DNA of 14,047 nt, from assembly GCA_964478055.1 (NCBI GenBank), contig CAYZHV010000088.1:1-14047 (forward strand). Reading direction: 5' to 3'. The notes beneath the pieces were generated by a model. The model saw only the letters and a list, made by a program, of their open reading frames with translations. It was not told where the DNA came from and did no database searches. Position numbers and translations under genes: made by a program. Positions 5,594 to 13,090 of this stretch are shown here, piece by piece; positions within the stretch are counted from its first letter, which is position 1; each line of letters starts with the position of its first letter. Source of the DNA: CAYZHV01 sp964478055. Lineage in GTDB: Bacteria; Spirochaetota; Spirochaetia; DSM-27196; Alkalispirochaetaceae.

Positions 5594-6028
5594 CTATTTT
5601 AGTGAAAGGACAACCCTCTCCAGGACCTTTTTCCGGTCCAGGGGCTTCACGATGTAGTTCTTGGCCCCTATCATAAGTGCTTTCTTTACAAGGTCTTGCT
5701 TGCCAAGGGCGCTTATCATCACTACCCGCGCGTTCTTGTCAAACTCGATGATTTTCTCGAGTGCCGTCACCCCATCCATCTTGGGCATTGTGATGTCCAT
5801 GGTGACCAGATCGACGTTTGGATAGTGCTCCTTATATTTCTCCAGCCCTTCCTGGCCGTTGCTCGCCGTGTCCACCACCTCGAATCCTTCAGAGGTGAGG
5901 ATCTGGGTCAGCTGCTTCGCGACGAACATCGAATCGTCCACAACTAGTACCCGGTACGGCTCGCCACTTTCCTTCAAACCGTCCGCCTTTCGCTCATTAA
6001 TGCTTGGAAAGTCTTGTTTAGTCTTCAC
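5594..6028 (-). CDS. cheY: Chemotaxis response regulator CheY
   Basis: This 144-residue receiver protein receives phosphate from CheA and, as CheY-P, binds the flagellar motor switch. All catalytic residues are present: the acid pair Asp31/Asp32 (VLVVDDS), phospho-acceptor Asp78 (TMDITMP), Ser106 (MISA) and Lys128 (VKP). Tyr125 takes the place of the switch tyrosine. A charged tail of about 24 residues precedes the domain and is longer than in E. coli CheY (129 aa). The start is GTG 6028 with AGGAGGGG about 6 nt upstream; it starts 11 nt after the cheX stop. No DNA-binding output domain is present. The order cheA-cheW-cheX-cheY matches Borrelia (cheA2-cheW3-cheX-cheY3) and Treponema, where this CheY is essential for reversals. 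Confidence 0.95.
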   Translation of the reverse strand: MKTKQDFPSINERKADGLKESGEPYRVLVVDDSMFVAKQLTQILTSEGFEVVDTASNGQEGLEKYKEHYPNVDLVTMDITMPKMDGVTALEKIIEFDKNARVVMISALGKQDLVKKALMIGAKNYIVKPLDRKKVLERVVLSLK

Positions 6029-6039
6029 GCAAGCCCCTC

Positions 6040-6516
6040 CTATGATCGCTCTCGTATAGCAACGTTGATCTCAATCTTACCCATCGGCAGATCCATGGGT
6101 ACAATCAAGGCTTCCACGTCAGTATTTGACACTTCCATGTTTTCCCCGGTGAATATGGCCGGTGGCGTCAGGTCAAAGCTGAAACCGAGATTGTGCAGTT
6201 TGGTGACCGCCTGACCGGTAATCATGTTCGCCAGCTCGGTGATGGTAGCCCGAGCCATGTCGTTCATCGACGTCACCGGCTCCATCTCCATGTCCTCGAG
6301 CATCTTGCTGGCGATTTTTACGGCGGTCTCCTGGCTCATGTCAAACAGAACTCGTCCTTCCACATCCCCCGCAAGCCCCACGATCGCCGCAACCCCGAGA
6401 ACGGGCATGGCCGAGGACTTGAGGTAGAGCTCTCCACGCTTCACTTCGGCCTGGAGAACTTCCTGGAGAACATTGTAGGCTGACTCAACAAAGGGATTGA
6501 TGTACTCGACTCGCAT
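6040..6516 (-). CDS. cheX: CheY-P phosphatase CheX
   Basis: CheX removes phosphate from CheY-P and so resets the motor signal; spirochetes use it in place of CheZ. From ATG 6516 the protein has 158 residues and starts MRVEYINPFVESAYNVL, the normal CheX N-terminus. The catalytic ExxN motif is E94-L-A-N97 in ITELANMITG, and TMP-like strand GVAAIVGLAGDVEGRVLF (41-58) fits the fold. I chose 6516 and not the longer frame from 6576, because AGGAG, overlapping the stop codon of the upstream gene, lies about 6 nt before this ATG and the extra 20 residues do not resemble CheX. The start is 8 nt after the cheW-cheR-like stop. Confidence 0.93.
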   Translation of the reverse strand: MRVEYINPFVESAYNVLQEVLQAEVKRGELYLKSSAMPVLGVAAIVGLAGDVEGRVLFDMSQETAVKIASKMLEDMEMEPVTSMNDMARATITELANMITGQAVTKLHNLGFSFDLTPPAIFTGENMEVSNTDVEALIVPMDLPMGKIEINVAIRERS

Positions 6517-6524
6517 TTCTTCTC

Positions 6525-7895
6525 CTAGGAACGTTTCCGATAGGCCCGCAGGGAGCCTGGTCCGACTGCTTCCCACCGCTCCTGAGCAAGCGGCTCCTCG
6601 TGTTCACCGAGAATAAGATACCCATCAGGCTTCAAGGTCTCAAACATAGTCTCGAGCACGCGTTCCTGACTCTTCTCATCGAAAAAGGAGAGAACATCCC
6701 TCGCGACGATAAGATCCATAGAAGGCAGCCCCGCGGCATTGGTGAGGTCACTATACTCGAAAAGAATGGTGTTTTTAATGTCGCTGTTGAAGGTTGGACC
6801 ATTGGTTCCATCAACGATGTACGGTTCATAACGCTCTGGGACCCGATCCCGGTCATAGATCGTGTTGGGAGCGTTGGAAATGCCGAGAAGGTCGTTATCG
6901 CTCGCCCATACCTTGAGTTGTTTCTCCGGGTAGTGTTCTCGAAGCATCACCGCCAGGGAGAAGCTTTCCGCTCCTTCTCCGCAACCGGGATTCCACACCT
7001 GTATCACTGATCCGGGGCTGAGGGGCACTGCCTGAGCGACCTCATCGAGATACTCTCCAGGCCAGAGACGGCCGGTAAAGCGACTGTAGAAGGGAGAGAG
7101 AAACTCCTCTGCCTCCTGCCGGCTCTGGAGTTGCAGTTCCTCACCCTGGGCCGAACGAGTCTGTTGCCACTCCTGGAACCGCTCGCGAACCCAGCGGTCG
7201 TTAAATGGCGTTACATGAAACCCAAGAAAGGTTTGCAGAGTCTCGGAGATAAAGGCGTAGGCCGCTGAGCTCTCATCCTGCGCCACGGGCCCTTCGTATC
7301 GCGCGGTCTCGGAGGTTTTCTTTTCCTCAGAAACGGCGCCTCCCCCAAAGCCGGTCCGATCGGCGAGGCTCTTTTCCTCTTCCTCTTCTTTCCGAAAGAT
7401 GCGCTCCACATCGAGGATAATGTAGAGTCTGCCCTCGTTCTCAACGACACCGCTGATGAACTTGATATTGATGTCTCCGAAAATCGGATGGGGCGGCTGG
7501 ATGGAATCGGAGCTTATCCCGACCACCTTATCGATCTCGTCGACAATAACCCCAATGTGGTTGTTTTCTACTCGTAGAATGAGGCCGTTCTCAGCGGCGC
7601 CTTCGGGCTTTTGTTGGACCGGCAGATTAAAGAGCAAGCGCAGGTCTACAATGGATATGATGTCTCCGCGAAGGTTATACACCCCTCTCACAAAGGGGGG
7701 AGAATTCGGGACGTAGGTGAACTGGGAGAACTTGGCGATCTCCTTGACCTGCATAATGTCTATGCCGTAGTCCTTCCCTCCGAGGGAGAAAGTGACCATC
7801 TTGTAGTCGATCTGCTCCGCTTGCTGGTCGTCGCCGTTCTGACTCGCAATGGTCCTGCCAAGGGAGGTGGAAACGGTTTCCATTCTGTTAGCCAA
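6525..7895 (-). CDS. cheW: CheW fused to a CheR-like domain (chemoreceptor array adaptor)
   Basis: The 456-residue protein has a CheW SH3-like domain (about 28-168; GVYNLRGDIISIVDLR, GVIVDEIDKVVGI, FISGVVENEGRLYIILD), an acidic flexible linker (169-212) and a CheR-like methyltransferase domain (213-456). CheW links receptors to CheA. The second part keeps the SAM-loop region VWNPGCGEGAESFSLAVML (300-318), Asp333 in WASDND, and DLIVARDVLSFFDEKSQERVL where CheR has CRNV-IYFD. The TxFFR element near the start of CheR is changed to TPFND (229-233), so the catalytic arginine position appears lost. A CheW-CheR-like protein has been reported from spirochetes (Treponema denticola), where it acts as a structural array part. 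The proposed start is TTG 7895, overlapping the cheA end by 8 nt; ATG 7883 is the alternative. Confidence 0.92.
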   Translation of the reverse strand: MANRMETVSTSLGRTIASQNGDDQQAEQIDYKMVTFSLGGKDYGIDIMQVKEIAKFSQFTYVPNSPPFVRGVYNLRGDIISIVDLRLLFNLPVQQKPEGAAENGLILRVENNHIGVIVDEIDKVVGISSDSIQPPHPIFGDINIKFISGVVENEGRLYIILDVERIFRKEEEEEKSLADRTGFGGGAVSEEKKTSETARYEGPVAQDESSAAYAFISETLQTFLGFHVTPFNDRWVRERFQEWQQTRSAQGEELQLQSRQEAEEFLSPFYSRFTGRLWPGEYLDEVAQAVPLSPGSVIQVWNPGCGEGAESFSLAVMLREHYPEKQLKVWASDNDLLGISNAPNTIYDRDRVPERYEPYIVDGTNGPTFNSDIKNTILFEYSDLTNAAGLPSMDLIVARDVLSFFDEKSQERVLETMFETLKPDGYLILGEHEEPLAQERWEAVGPGSLRAYRKRS

Positions 7896-10263
7896 TGGTA
7901 AGCTCCCGTCGCTCGCGTTCTTCTCGTTCCTTCCGCAGTCCGAGGTCCAGGAGCTGGCTCACATCAATTATGAGGGAGACTCGGCCATCCCCTGTGATGT
8001 TGGCCCCCGCGATTCCCGGGGCGTTGGTAAAGTGATCTCTCAGCGGTTTTATGACAACGTCTTCCTCACCGATAAGGGAGTCCACTATTAGCCCCATCTT
8101 CTTGTCCGCGCTTCCCACGATCACCACAAAGTAGTGCTCCTTGTTCTCATCCGTAGGAATCCGGAACAGGCGATTGAGTCGGATCAAGGAAACAACATCA
8201 TCCCGTACGTTGAAGACCTCGTAATTGTCAATGAGCTTAATGTCCGAGGGTTTGATGCGATGGCTCTCGAGGACCGAGGTGATCGGTATGGCGTACATTT
8301 CGGGCCCTACCCGTACGAGAAGGCCCTGGATAATCGCGAGGGTCAAGGGGATCTTGATCGTAAACCGGCTCCCCTTCCCTTTCTCGGACCAAACGGAGAC
8401 GTTTCCGTTGAGCTTCTCTATTTGCTTTCTTACCACATCTAGGCCCACGCCACGGCCGGAGACATCGGTAATCGCCTTCGCCGTCGAGAATCCGGGCTCG
8501 AAAATGAGGTTAAACGCCTCGACATCGGAGAGTTGCTTGTTCGGGTGAATTACTCCGCGCTCGATCGCCTTCTGACGAACGGAGCTTACGTCGATGCCCT
8601 TTCCGTCGTCCACGATCTCGATGAGAATCATGTTCCCCTCGTTGCTCGCCTTCAGCCGAACCTGACCCTCATCCGCCTTGCCCGCCTCACGCCGCTCAGA
8701 GGGAGTCTCTACGCCGTGATCAATGCTGTTTCGGACCATGTGGATCAGCGGATCCAAGAGGTCTTCGATAACCGACTTATCGAGTTCCGTGTCCTCGCCT
8801 TCGATCTGCAAACTCACTTGCTTCTTAAGCGACTTGGAAAGATCTCGGACAAGGCGAGGAAAGCGGGAAAATATCTGCGAGATCGGCACCATCCGGATTC
8901 GCATGACCCCTTCCTGCAGCTCCCCCGTAATACGGCCGAGATTCTGAGCGGTACCGCGAAACTTGTTGACCGTGCCCTTTAGAGAGTTCTCAACCCCCGA
9001 GAAGACTTCCGGAAGCTCGCTAAACCGCTCCGCCAGCTCTCGACGCACTTCCTTCGGGCTCTTGCCTTTCTGCATCTCATCGAGATACTCCGGCAGGGAG
9101 TCGAAGAGTTCTTTGAGACTCTCACGATACCTGCTCTCCGTCGATTGAACCGTGGACAGAAGGTTCGTGAACTCATTGGTGATCTGGTTGAAAGATGCCT
9201 TGTTTATGACCGTCTCACTGACCAGATTGAGGAGATTGTCTATCCGACTACTGTCAACTCGGAGCACGCTGCCTACGGCTCGCTGACGCTTAGGTTCCTC
9301 CGCCGGCGCCGTTCGAGGCTCCGCCGGGACCTGCTCCTCGGTTTCTTGCCCGGCTTCCTGGGTGATATCCGCGGAGCCGGTAGCAGCAGCCTCCTGCACA
9401 CGGCTCTCCTCCGGCTCAGTCTCCCGGACCTGGGGTGCCGCGGATGGTCGCCCCGGTTCCTTTTCTCCAGCACCCTCGGAGATCGGTTTGATCTCTACAC
9501 CCGTGGTCACGTCTGAGATGTGGAGCTTGTCCTCAAAGGAGGAGGGATCCTCTTCCGTGGCGACATAGTACCGAACCACGGGAAAGTAGGTATCGCTGTA
9601 GAGGGCGTCAAAATCAGGTTCGGTCTTTAGTACCGTTGCTTCACCTTTAAGGGCCGCGAAGAGCTGAATGCCCCCTACGGTGTTCATGGGATTGTTCTCA
9701 TCAAAGGAGACAACCACCTCGTAAAGGCTCTGGTCCGGCTCCGCCGCTTCCTTTAGCTCCAGGAGCTCGTACTCGCTCAGCCCCTCGGGGGCAGGCGTCG
9801 CTGCGGATTCTCCGCTACCGGAAGGAGTCGTCCCCTGTTCCGCTGGCGCCTCCGGAGCGGGAGGCTCGCCACTGAGGATTGTCCGAAGGGCGCTCTCGGT
9901 TTGCGACGTCTCCCCGCTAAACTGCGTTCCACCCTTACGAGCTTCGAGCATCTCCTTGATTATGTCGATGGAGTTGAGAAGCGTGTCAACCACATCACCG
10001 GTGACGGCGACTTTCCCGTTTCGGATCTCGTCGAGTACGTCCTCCACGAGATGGGTGAACTGCGAAAGCTCGCTCATCTGCACCGTTGCGGAGCCGCCTT
10101 TGAGGGTATGGGCGGCGCGAAAAATCTCGTCTACGGCGTCGTGATTGTTGGGGTCGTTTTCGAGAACGAGCAGATTGCTCTCGAGGGTCTCAACCTGGAG
10201 CTCAGCTTCAACGAAGAAGTCCTTCAACAACTCTTCGTTGTTGGGATCGAGATAGTCGCTCAT
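7888..10263 (-). CDS. cheA: Chemotaxis histidine kinase CheA
   Basis: The 791-residue kinase reads signals from receptors and phosphorylates CheY. Domains in order are: P1 Hpt (1-110) with His52 in AAHTLKGGSATV; a Pro/Ala/Glu-rich linker; a P2-like CheY-binding domain (about 178-262); a second acidic linker (263-328); P3 dimerization (about 335-458); P4 ATPase (459-645) with the N box HMVRNSIDHG (508-517), G1 VDDGKGID (551-558), F box FEPGFSTA (588-595) and G2 VSGRGVGLDVV (601-611); and P5 CheW-like (646-775). P3 is about 50 residues longer than in E. coli, with an inserted charged helix region (about 371-430), as noted for spirochete CheA. The start is ATG 10263 with a weak GAGG 5 nt upstream. 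It is separated from flaA by a terminator. Confidence 0.97.
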   Translation of the reverse strand: MSDYLDPNNEELLKDFFVEAELQVETLESNLLVLENDPNNHDAVDEIFRAAHTLKGGSATVQMSELSQFTHLVEDVLDEIRNGKVAVTGDVVDTLLNSIDIIKEMLEARKGGTQFSGETSQTESALRTILSGEPPAPEAPAEQGTTPSGSGESAATPAPEGLSEYELLELKEAAEPDQSLYEVVVSFDENNPMNTVGGIQLFAALKGEATVLKTEPDFDALYSDTYFPVVRYYVATEEDPSSFEDKLHISDVTTGVEIKPISEGAGEKEPGRPSAAPQVRETEPEESRVQEAAATGSADITQEAGQETEEQVPAEPRTAPAEEPKRQRAVGSVLRVDSSRIDNLLNLVSETVINKASFNQITNEFTNLLSTVQSTESRYRESLKELFDSLPEYLDEMQKGKSPKEVRRELAERFSELPEVFSGVENSLKGTVNKFRGTAQNLGRITGELQEGVMRIRMVPISQIFSRFPRLVRDLSKSLKKQVSLQIEGEDTELDKSVIEDLLDPLIHMVRNSIDHGVETPSERREAGKADEGQVRLKASNEGNMILIEIVDDGKGIDVSSVRQKAIERGVIHPNKQLSDVEAFNLIFEPGFSTAKAITDVSGRGVGLDVVRKQIEKLNGNVSVWSEKGKGSRFTIKIPLTLAIIQGLLVRVGPEMYAIPITSVLESHRIKPSDIKLIDNYEVFNVRDDVVSLIRLNRLFRIPTDENKEHYFVVIVGSADKKMGLIVDSLIGEEDVVIKPLRDHFTNAPGIAGANITGDGRVSLIIDVSQLLDLGLRKEREERERRELTIG
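7896..7907 (-). promoter_or_regulatory. Ribosome binding site that selects a TTG start for cheW-cheR-like
   Basis: GGGAG (7907-7903, inside the cheA end) lies 7 nt upstream of TTG 7895. The in-frame ATG at 7883 has no purine-rich site at the right distance. The overlap TTGGCTAA joins the cheW start to the cheA stop, as seen also for hpt and the DUF432-like gene. Confidence 0.55.
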
Positions 10264-10338
10264 TACGCCTCATTCTCACGCATTTTGCAGGGGACCGTCA
10301 ACTACTGCCCGGGGTACTCAGCCTATCGACGTGCCACG

Positions 10339-10365
10339 AAAAAGGGCCTTCCTTTCGGAAGGCCC
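10339..10365 (-). terminator. Rho-independent terminator between flaA and cheA
   Basis: On the minus strand GGGCCTTCC and GGAAGGCCC form nine perfect pairs around a GAAA tetraloop, followed by five T. It begins 46 bp after the flaA stop. The 75 bp from here to the cheA start hold no convincing promoter. Confidence 0.9.
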
Positions 10366-10411
10366 TCAGTTTGCTTTTTTGCCGGAGCTTACTCCGGAAG
10401 ATCACGCCAGC

Positions 10412-11458
10412 TTACTCGCCGCCGTTACCTTCGCCATTACCGCCGTTGGCAGCCTGGCCGTTCTCACCCTCGGGGCTGTGCATCTTGCGCTGCTCGAGGT
10501 ATCGAAGAACCTGAATATTACCAAGGTTCCGAAGCTCAGCCTCGCGCCGTGCCTGCTCGCGGTCCTGCAGGATACCCCAGACAGCTTCGTCGTTGATGTC
10601 ACGCTCGAGCTGAAGAACCGCCCGGTCGTAGGTGATGCTGACGTCGCGGATATAGGTGATAAAGTCTCCGCCTTCCATCATGCCGTCCCGGTAGATCCGG
10701 ATTCCGATAAGCTTACGCATAGGCGCAAGGTTCGGATAGAGCGGAAAAGTCCGGAGCTCGCGATTTCGAACATCACTGACGTAGTTCGGGTTCATCCAGG
10801 TGAGGTCCCGCCAGCCGTCGAAATCAAGATACCCCATGAAGATCTCCCGCTGGTCGTTGTTCTCATCCTGGAGGACGAGGCTCAGACCGTGGGGAAAGTT
10901 GAGGCCGTTGACCGTCACTGTAACGGAGCGTAGAACACCAACGTTCTTTACAACGCCGAAGTTGTCGAACTTCCGTCCCCGACCCTGTTCTTCCTGGGCC
11001 ACTTCGAGGGTACCGTCGTCTCCCACCTGCGTGATGTCGGCATAGGCGGGAATCTCGAAGGGAGGCTCGATGAGAGCCCAGCCGTTGTACGGCTGCTGCG
11101 GGAAGAATACCCGGGCACCGAGAACAGTCTCGCCGCCGTACTGCTGTGCACCCTCTCTAACCGGAGCCGGCCGAATCTCAGAATTGGTGACGGTAGTCAC
11201 GTTCTCTGAAGAGGAGGCGAGCGTTACTTCCCAGTCAGGGATCGCCAAGGAAATCTTCATCTCAGCCTTCTCTTCCTCGGTGTAGCTCGACCCCGCTGCG
11301 AGGCTGAAATCAACTAGGGTACGCTCATTATGCTGCGGATTATCTGCCGGATAGTCTGCGGTGAGCTGAGTGAAGTCAATCAGCGTGGCTTCCTCGGCTA
11401 AAACCGTTCCGGTCAAGAGTACAAGAGCTATTAGCGCCAGAATGAAGGAACGTCTCAT
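10412..11458 (-). CDS. flaA: Periplasmic flagellar filament outer-layer protein FlaA
   Basis: FlaA is the sheath protein that surrounds the FlaB core of spirochete periplasmic flagella. The 348-residue precursor has a signal peptide (basic MRR, hydrophobic 5-20, cut after VLA at 21). The FlaA signature is strong in the second half: VGVLRSVTVTVNGLNFPHGL, IFMGYLDFDGWRDLTWMNPNY and MRKLIGIRIYRDG. The helix-rich end carries an unusual low-complexity tail of Gly, Asn and Glu (about the last 20 residues), longer than I would expect for the family. The start ATG 11458 follows AAGGAG with 6 nt spacing. The gene has its own consensus promoter and a terminator after it, so it forms a single-gene unit. 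In Borrelia flaA leads the che operon; here the order is kept but a terminator divides them. Confidence 0.96.
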   Translation of the reverse strand: MRRSFILALIALVLLTGTVLAEEATLIDFTQLTADYPADNPQHNERTLVDFSLAAGSSYTEEEKAEMKISLAIPDWEVTLASSSENVTTVTNSEIRPAPVREGAQQYGGETVLGARVFFPQQPYNGWALIEPPFEIPAYADITQVGDDGTLEVAQEEQGRGRKFDNFGVVKNVGVLRSVTVTVNGLNFPHGLSLVLQDENNDQREIFMGYLDFDGWRDLTWMNPNYVSDVRNRELRTFPLYPNLAPMRKLIGIRIYRDGMMEGGDFITYIRDVSITYDRAVLQLERDINDEAVWGILQDREQARREAELRNLGNIQVLRYLEQRKMHSPEGENGQAANGGNGEGNGGE

Positions 11459-11512
11459 CCAAGTCTCCTTTGTACGAATCGCCTTTGTTTTGCAGAAAAT
11501 ACTCTGTTTTTC

Positions 11513-11540
11513 ATTATACGTATACCAATCCCTTTGTCAA
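11513..11540 (-). promoter_or_regulatory. Consensus sigma-70-type promoter of flaA
   Basis: A perfect TTGACA (11540-11535) and a perfect TATAAT (11518-11513) are separated by 16 bp. The start of transcription would be near 11506, giving a leader of about 48 nt. The -35 box contains the TGA stop of the gerMN gene. A 10-bp palindrome, TATACGTATA (11515-11524), overlaps the -10 and could bind a dimeric regulator, though AT-rich palindromes also arise by chance. No sigma-28 motif is seen. Confidence 0.9.
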
Positions 11541-12034
11541 CGATTATTCCCCATTCTGGAGAGCTCGAACCTCGGCTCCCCGGGCAGTTGCCCCGCAACG
11601 GTCACGGTGATCGATCGGAGAAAAGGGAAATTATACTCTAAATTATACTCCGTCATATCCACTGCGTCATCAAAGGATATGCTTGTTTCCTCTTCTAAGT
11701 CGAGAATCTCCGGAGAAAAATCTATGTATAACTCCTTGTCCCGGAGAATAAGGAGGTCGATCGCAGTTCTGCCGGGAAGTATCCGGACAGCCCCGAGGGT
11801 GTTGGGGCCGAGGATCAACTCCTCGAGGAATACCTCTATCGCCGCCTGCCGGTCACTTCGGCGCGGTAGCAGATGTTCCTCTCCTCCAAGCTCCCCGGTA
11901 ACTCCGTTCGGGAAAAAGAGTACCCGTCGGCTCTGTTCCTGAGGAAAAAGGAGGAGCGTCAGTAACGAGATGAGCAGGGCCGCGGAAAGTAGTGTCGTTG
12001 CGAGGATCGTATGCTTCTTCTGGAGCGGATTCAT
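11537..12034 (-). CDS. Membrane-anchored GerMN-domain protein
   Basis: The 165-residue protein has a single N-terminal membrane segment (about residues 9-30) after a short basic start, with no lipobox cysteine, so it is probably anchored in the inner membrane with its domain in the periplasm. The rest reads as a GerMN domain: AIEVFLEELILGPNTLGAVRIL, then a strand and ELYIDFSPEIL, then a helix and a final strand pair. GerMN domains occur in Bacillus GerM and in other envelope proteins; their ligand is not known with certainty. The ATG follows the stop of the amidase gene with no gap (TAGATG), so the two are probably made together and may work together on peptidoglycan. Its stop TGA lies in the -35 box of flaA. 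Confidence 0.8.
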   Translation of the reverse strand: MNPLQKKHTILATTLLSAALLISLLTLLLFPQEQSRRVLFFPNGVTGELGGEEHLLPRRSDRQAAIEVFLEELILGPNTLGAVRILPGRTAIDLLILRDKELYIDFSPEILDLEEETSISFDDAVDMTEYNLEYNFPFLRSITVTVAGQLPGEPRFELSRMGNNR

Positions 12035-13087
12035 CTATTCTCTTCCGTAGGTTTCAAAACTCCGAACGAAGTTCGTAATTCCAGTATAGATACCGTCCAC
12101 GAGCTTGTTCAAGTACGCTGCCTCCCGGAGCCGGAGAAACTCGGCCTGATTGGTGACAAAACCGAGCTCTATGAGGACCGAGGGCATCCGAGCGTTCCGC
12201 ACCACGTACCAGGACTCCTCCTTGAGGCCGCGGTTCGGGCTCTCCTCTCCCACTCTCGACTCCAAACCGGCGAGTATGTTCCGGCCGAGGAGGATACTCT
12301 CGAGAGTGACTTCTTCCTCCCGGATAGTGTTGAGGATCGTCAGGACCTCCGGGTCTTCTACTCCGAGTCGCTCCGGATCAACCAGGCCGGGTCGTCGATA
12401 CTCCGGAGGAAGATACCAGACCTCGAAGCCGTCGGCCCGGGTGTTGAGGGAGGCGTTGGCGTGGATCGAGAGAAAGATAACCGTCTCGTCAGGTTCCACC
12501 TCTAGGGCGTTGGCCCGCCGGGTGCGCTCCTCCAGGGTGAGATAGACGTCTTCGTTTCTCGAGAGGAGAATCTCCTTGTCCGGGTATCGTTCCTGGAGTC
12601 GCGCGCCGAGCAACTGAGCCGCCTGGAGCACTAGGTCCTTTTCCTGGAGCACCAGGGCCTCGCCGTTGATCACGTGACGGCCGATGGTGCCGGGGTCTTT
12701 TCCGCCGTGACCAGGATCGATGAAGAATCCGGCAATTACCCGCCGCTCCTCCACCGGCGCCGGCTCGGGCATTCGATCTTGAATGCGCCCCACCGCGGCG
12801 GCGCTAATTCGAACCTCTCCCGCCTGCTCGGTTATCGCGGCGGCCTCGAGCCGCTCCAACTCGGAGTAGTTGAAGAGCATGGTTCTCTCGTCGACCTGGA
12901 GCGTCACGGAGCTGTTGTCGCGCCAAAGGGTTGCTGTACGCCGCAGAGGATCCCACTGCAGATCGAGGCTTTCCGCCTCCGCGAACTCCAAAAGGGGTCG
13001 CTCCTCCGGCGGAGCTTCCTGAGCGACTGCGAGAGATGTGATAGAGAGTACGAGAAGCGTTATGACGAAGCGCCGGCGCGATACCAC
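12035..13087 (-). CDS. Exported N-acetylmuramoyl-L-alanine amidase (Amidase_3 family)
   Basis: This zinc enzyme cuts the bond between muramic acid and L-alanine of peptidoglycan in the periplasm. The 350-residue precursor has a signal peptide (MVSRRRFVITLLVLSITSLAVA, cut after about residue 22). The catalytic domain is at about 118-345: His127 in IDPGHGGKDPG, Glu149 in LQEKDL, His209 in FLSIHANAS and catalytic Glu307 in VLIELGFVTN, the full set of Amidase_3 ligands. Residues 30-110 form an extra N-terminal domain of the AMIN or copper-amine-oxidase-like kind, not clearly recognised. The start is GTG 13087, 3 nt after the ATP-grasp gene, with AGGAGG inside the end of that gene. It lies next to flaA, which fits a role in letting flagella or new cell ends form, but this is inference. 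Confidence 0.93.
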   Translation of the reverse strand: MVSRRRFVITLLVLSITSLAVAQEAPPEERPLLEFAEAESLDLQWDPLRRTATLWRDNSSVTLQVDERTMLFNYSELERLEAAAITEQAGEVRISAAAVGRIQDRMPEPAPVEERRVIAGFFIDPGHGGKDPGTIGRHVINGEALVLQEKDLVLQAAQLLGARLQERYPDKEILLSRNEDVYLTLEERTRRANALEVEPDETVIFLSIHANASLNTRADGFEVWYLPPEYRRPGLVDPERLGVEDPEVLTILNTIREEEVTLESILLGRNILAGLESRVGEESPNRGLKEESWYVVRNARMPSVLIELGFVTNQAEFLRLREAAYLNKLVDGIYTGITNFVRSFETYGRE

Positions 13088-13090
13088 CCT

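Noticed and set aside
6517..6576. A 20-codon longer CheX start at 6576
   Set aside because: The extra part overlaps the cheW-cheR-like end, has no resemblance to CheX, and a clear ribosome site favours 6516.
10272..10301. TTGACG-18-GAGAAT as a promoter for cheA
   Set aside because: The -10 matches only four bases, the spacer is 18 bp, and transcription would start almost at the ATG, leaving out the GAGG site.
10323..10330. GTCGATAG on the minus strand as a sigma-28 -10 element before cheA
   Set aside because: Six of eight bases fit GCCGATAA, but no TAAA is found about 15 bp upstream.
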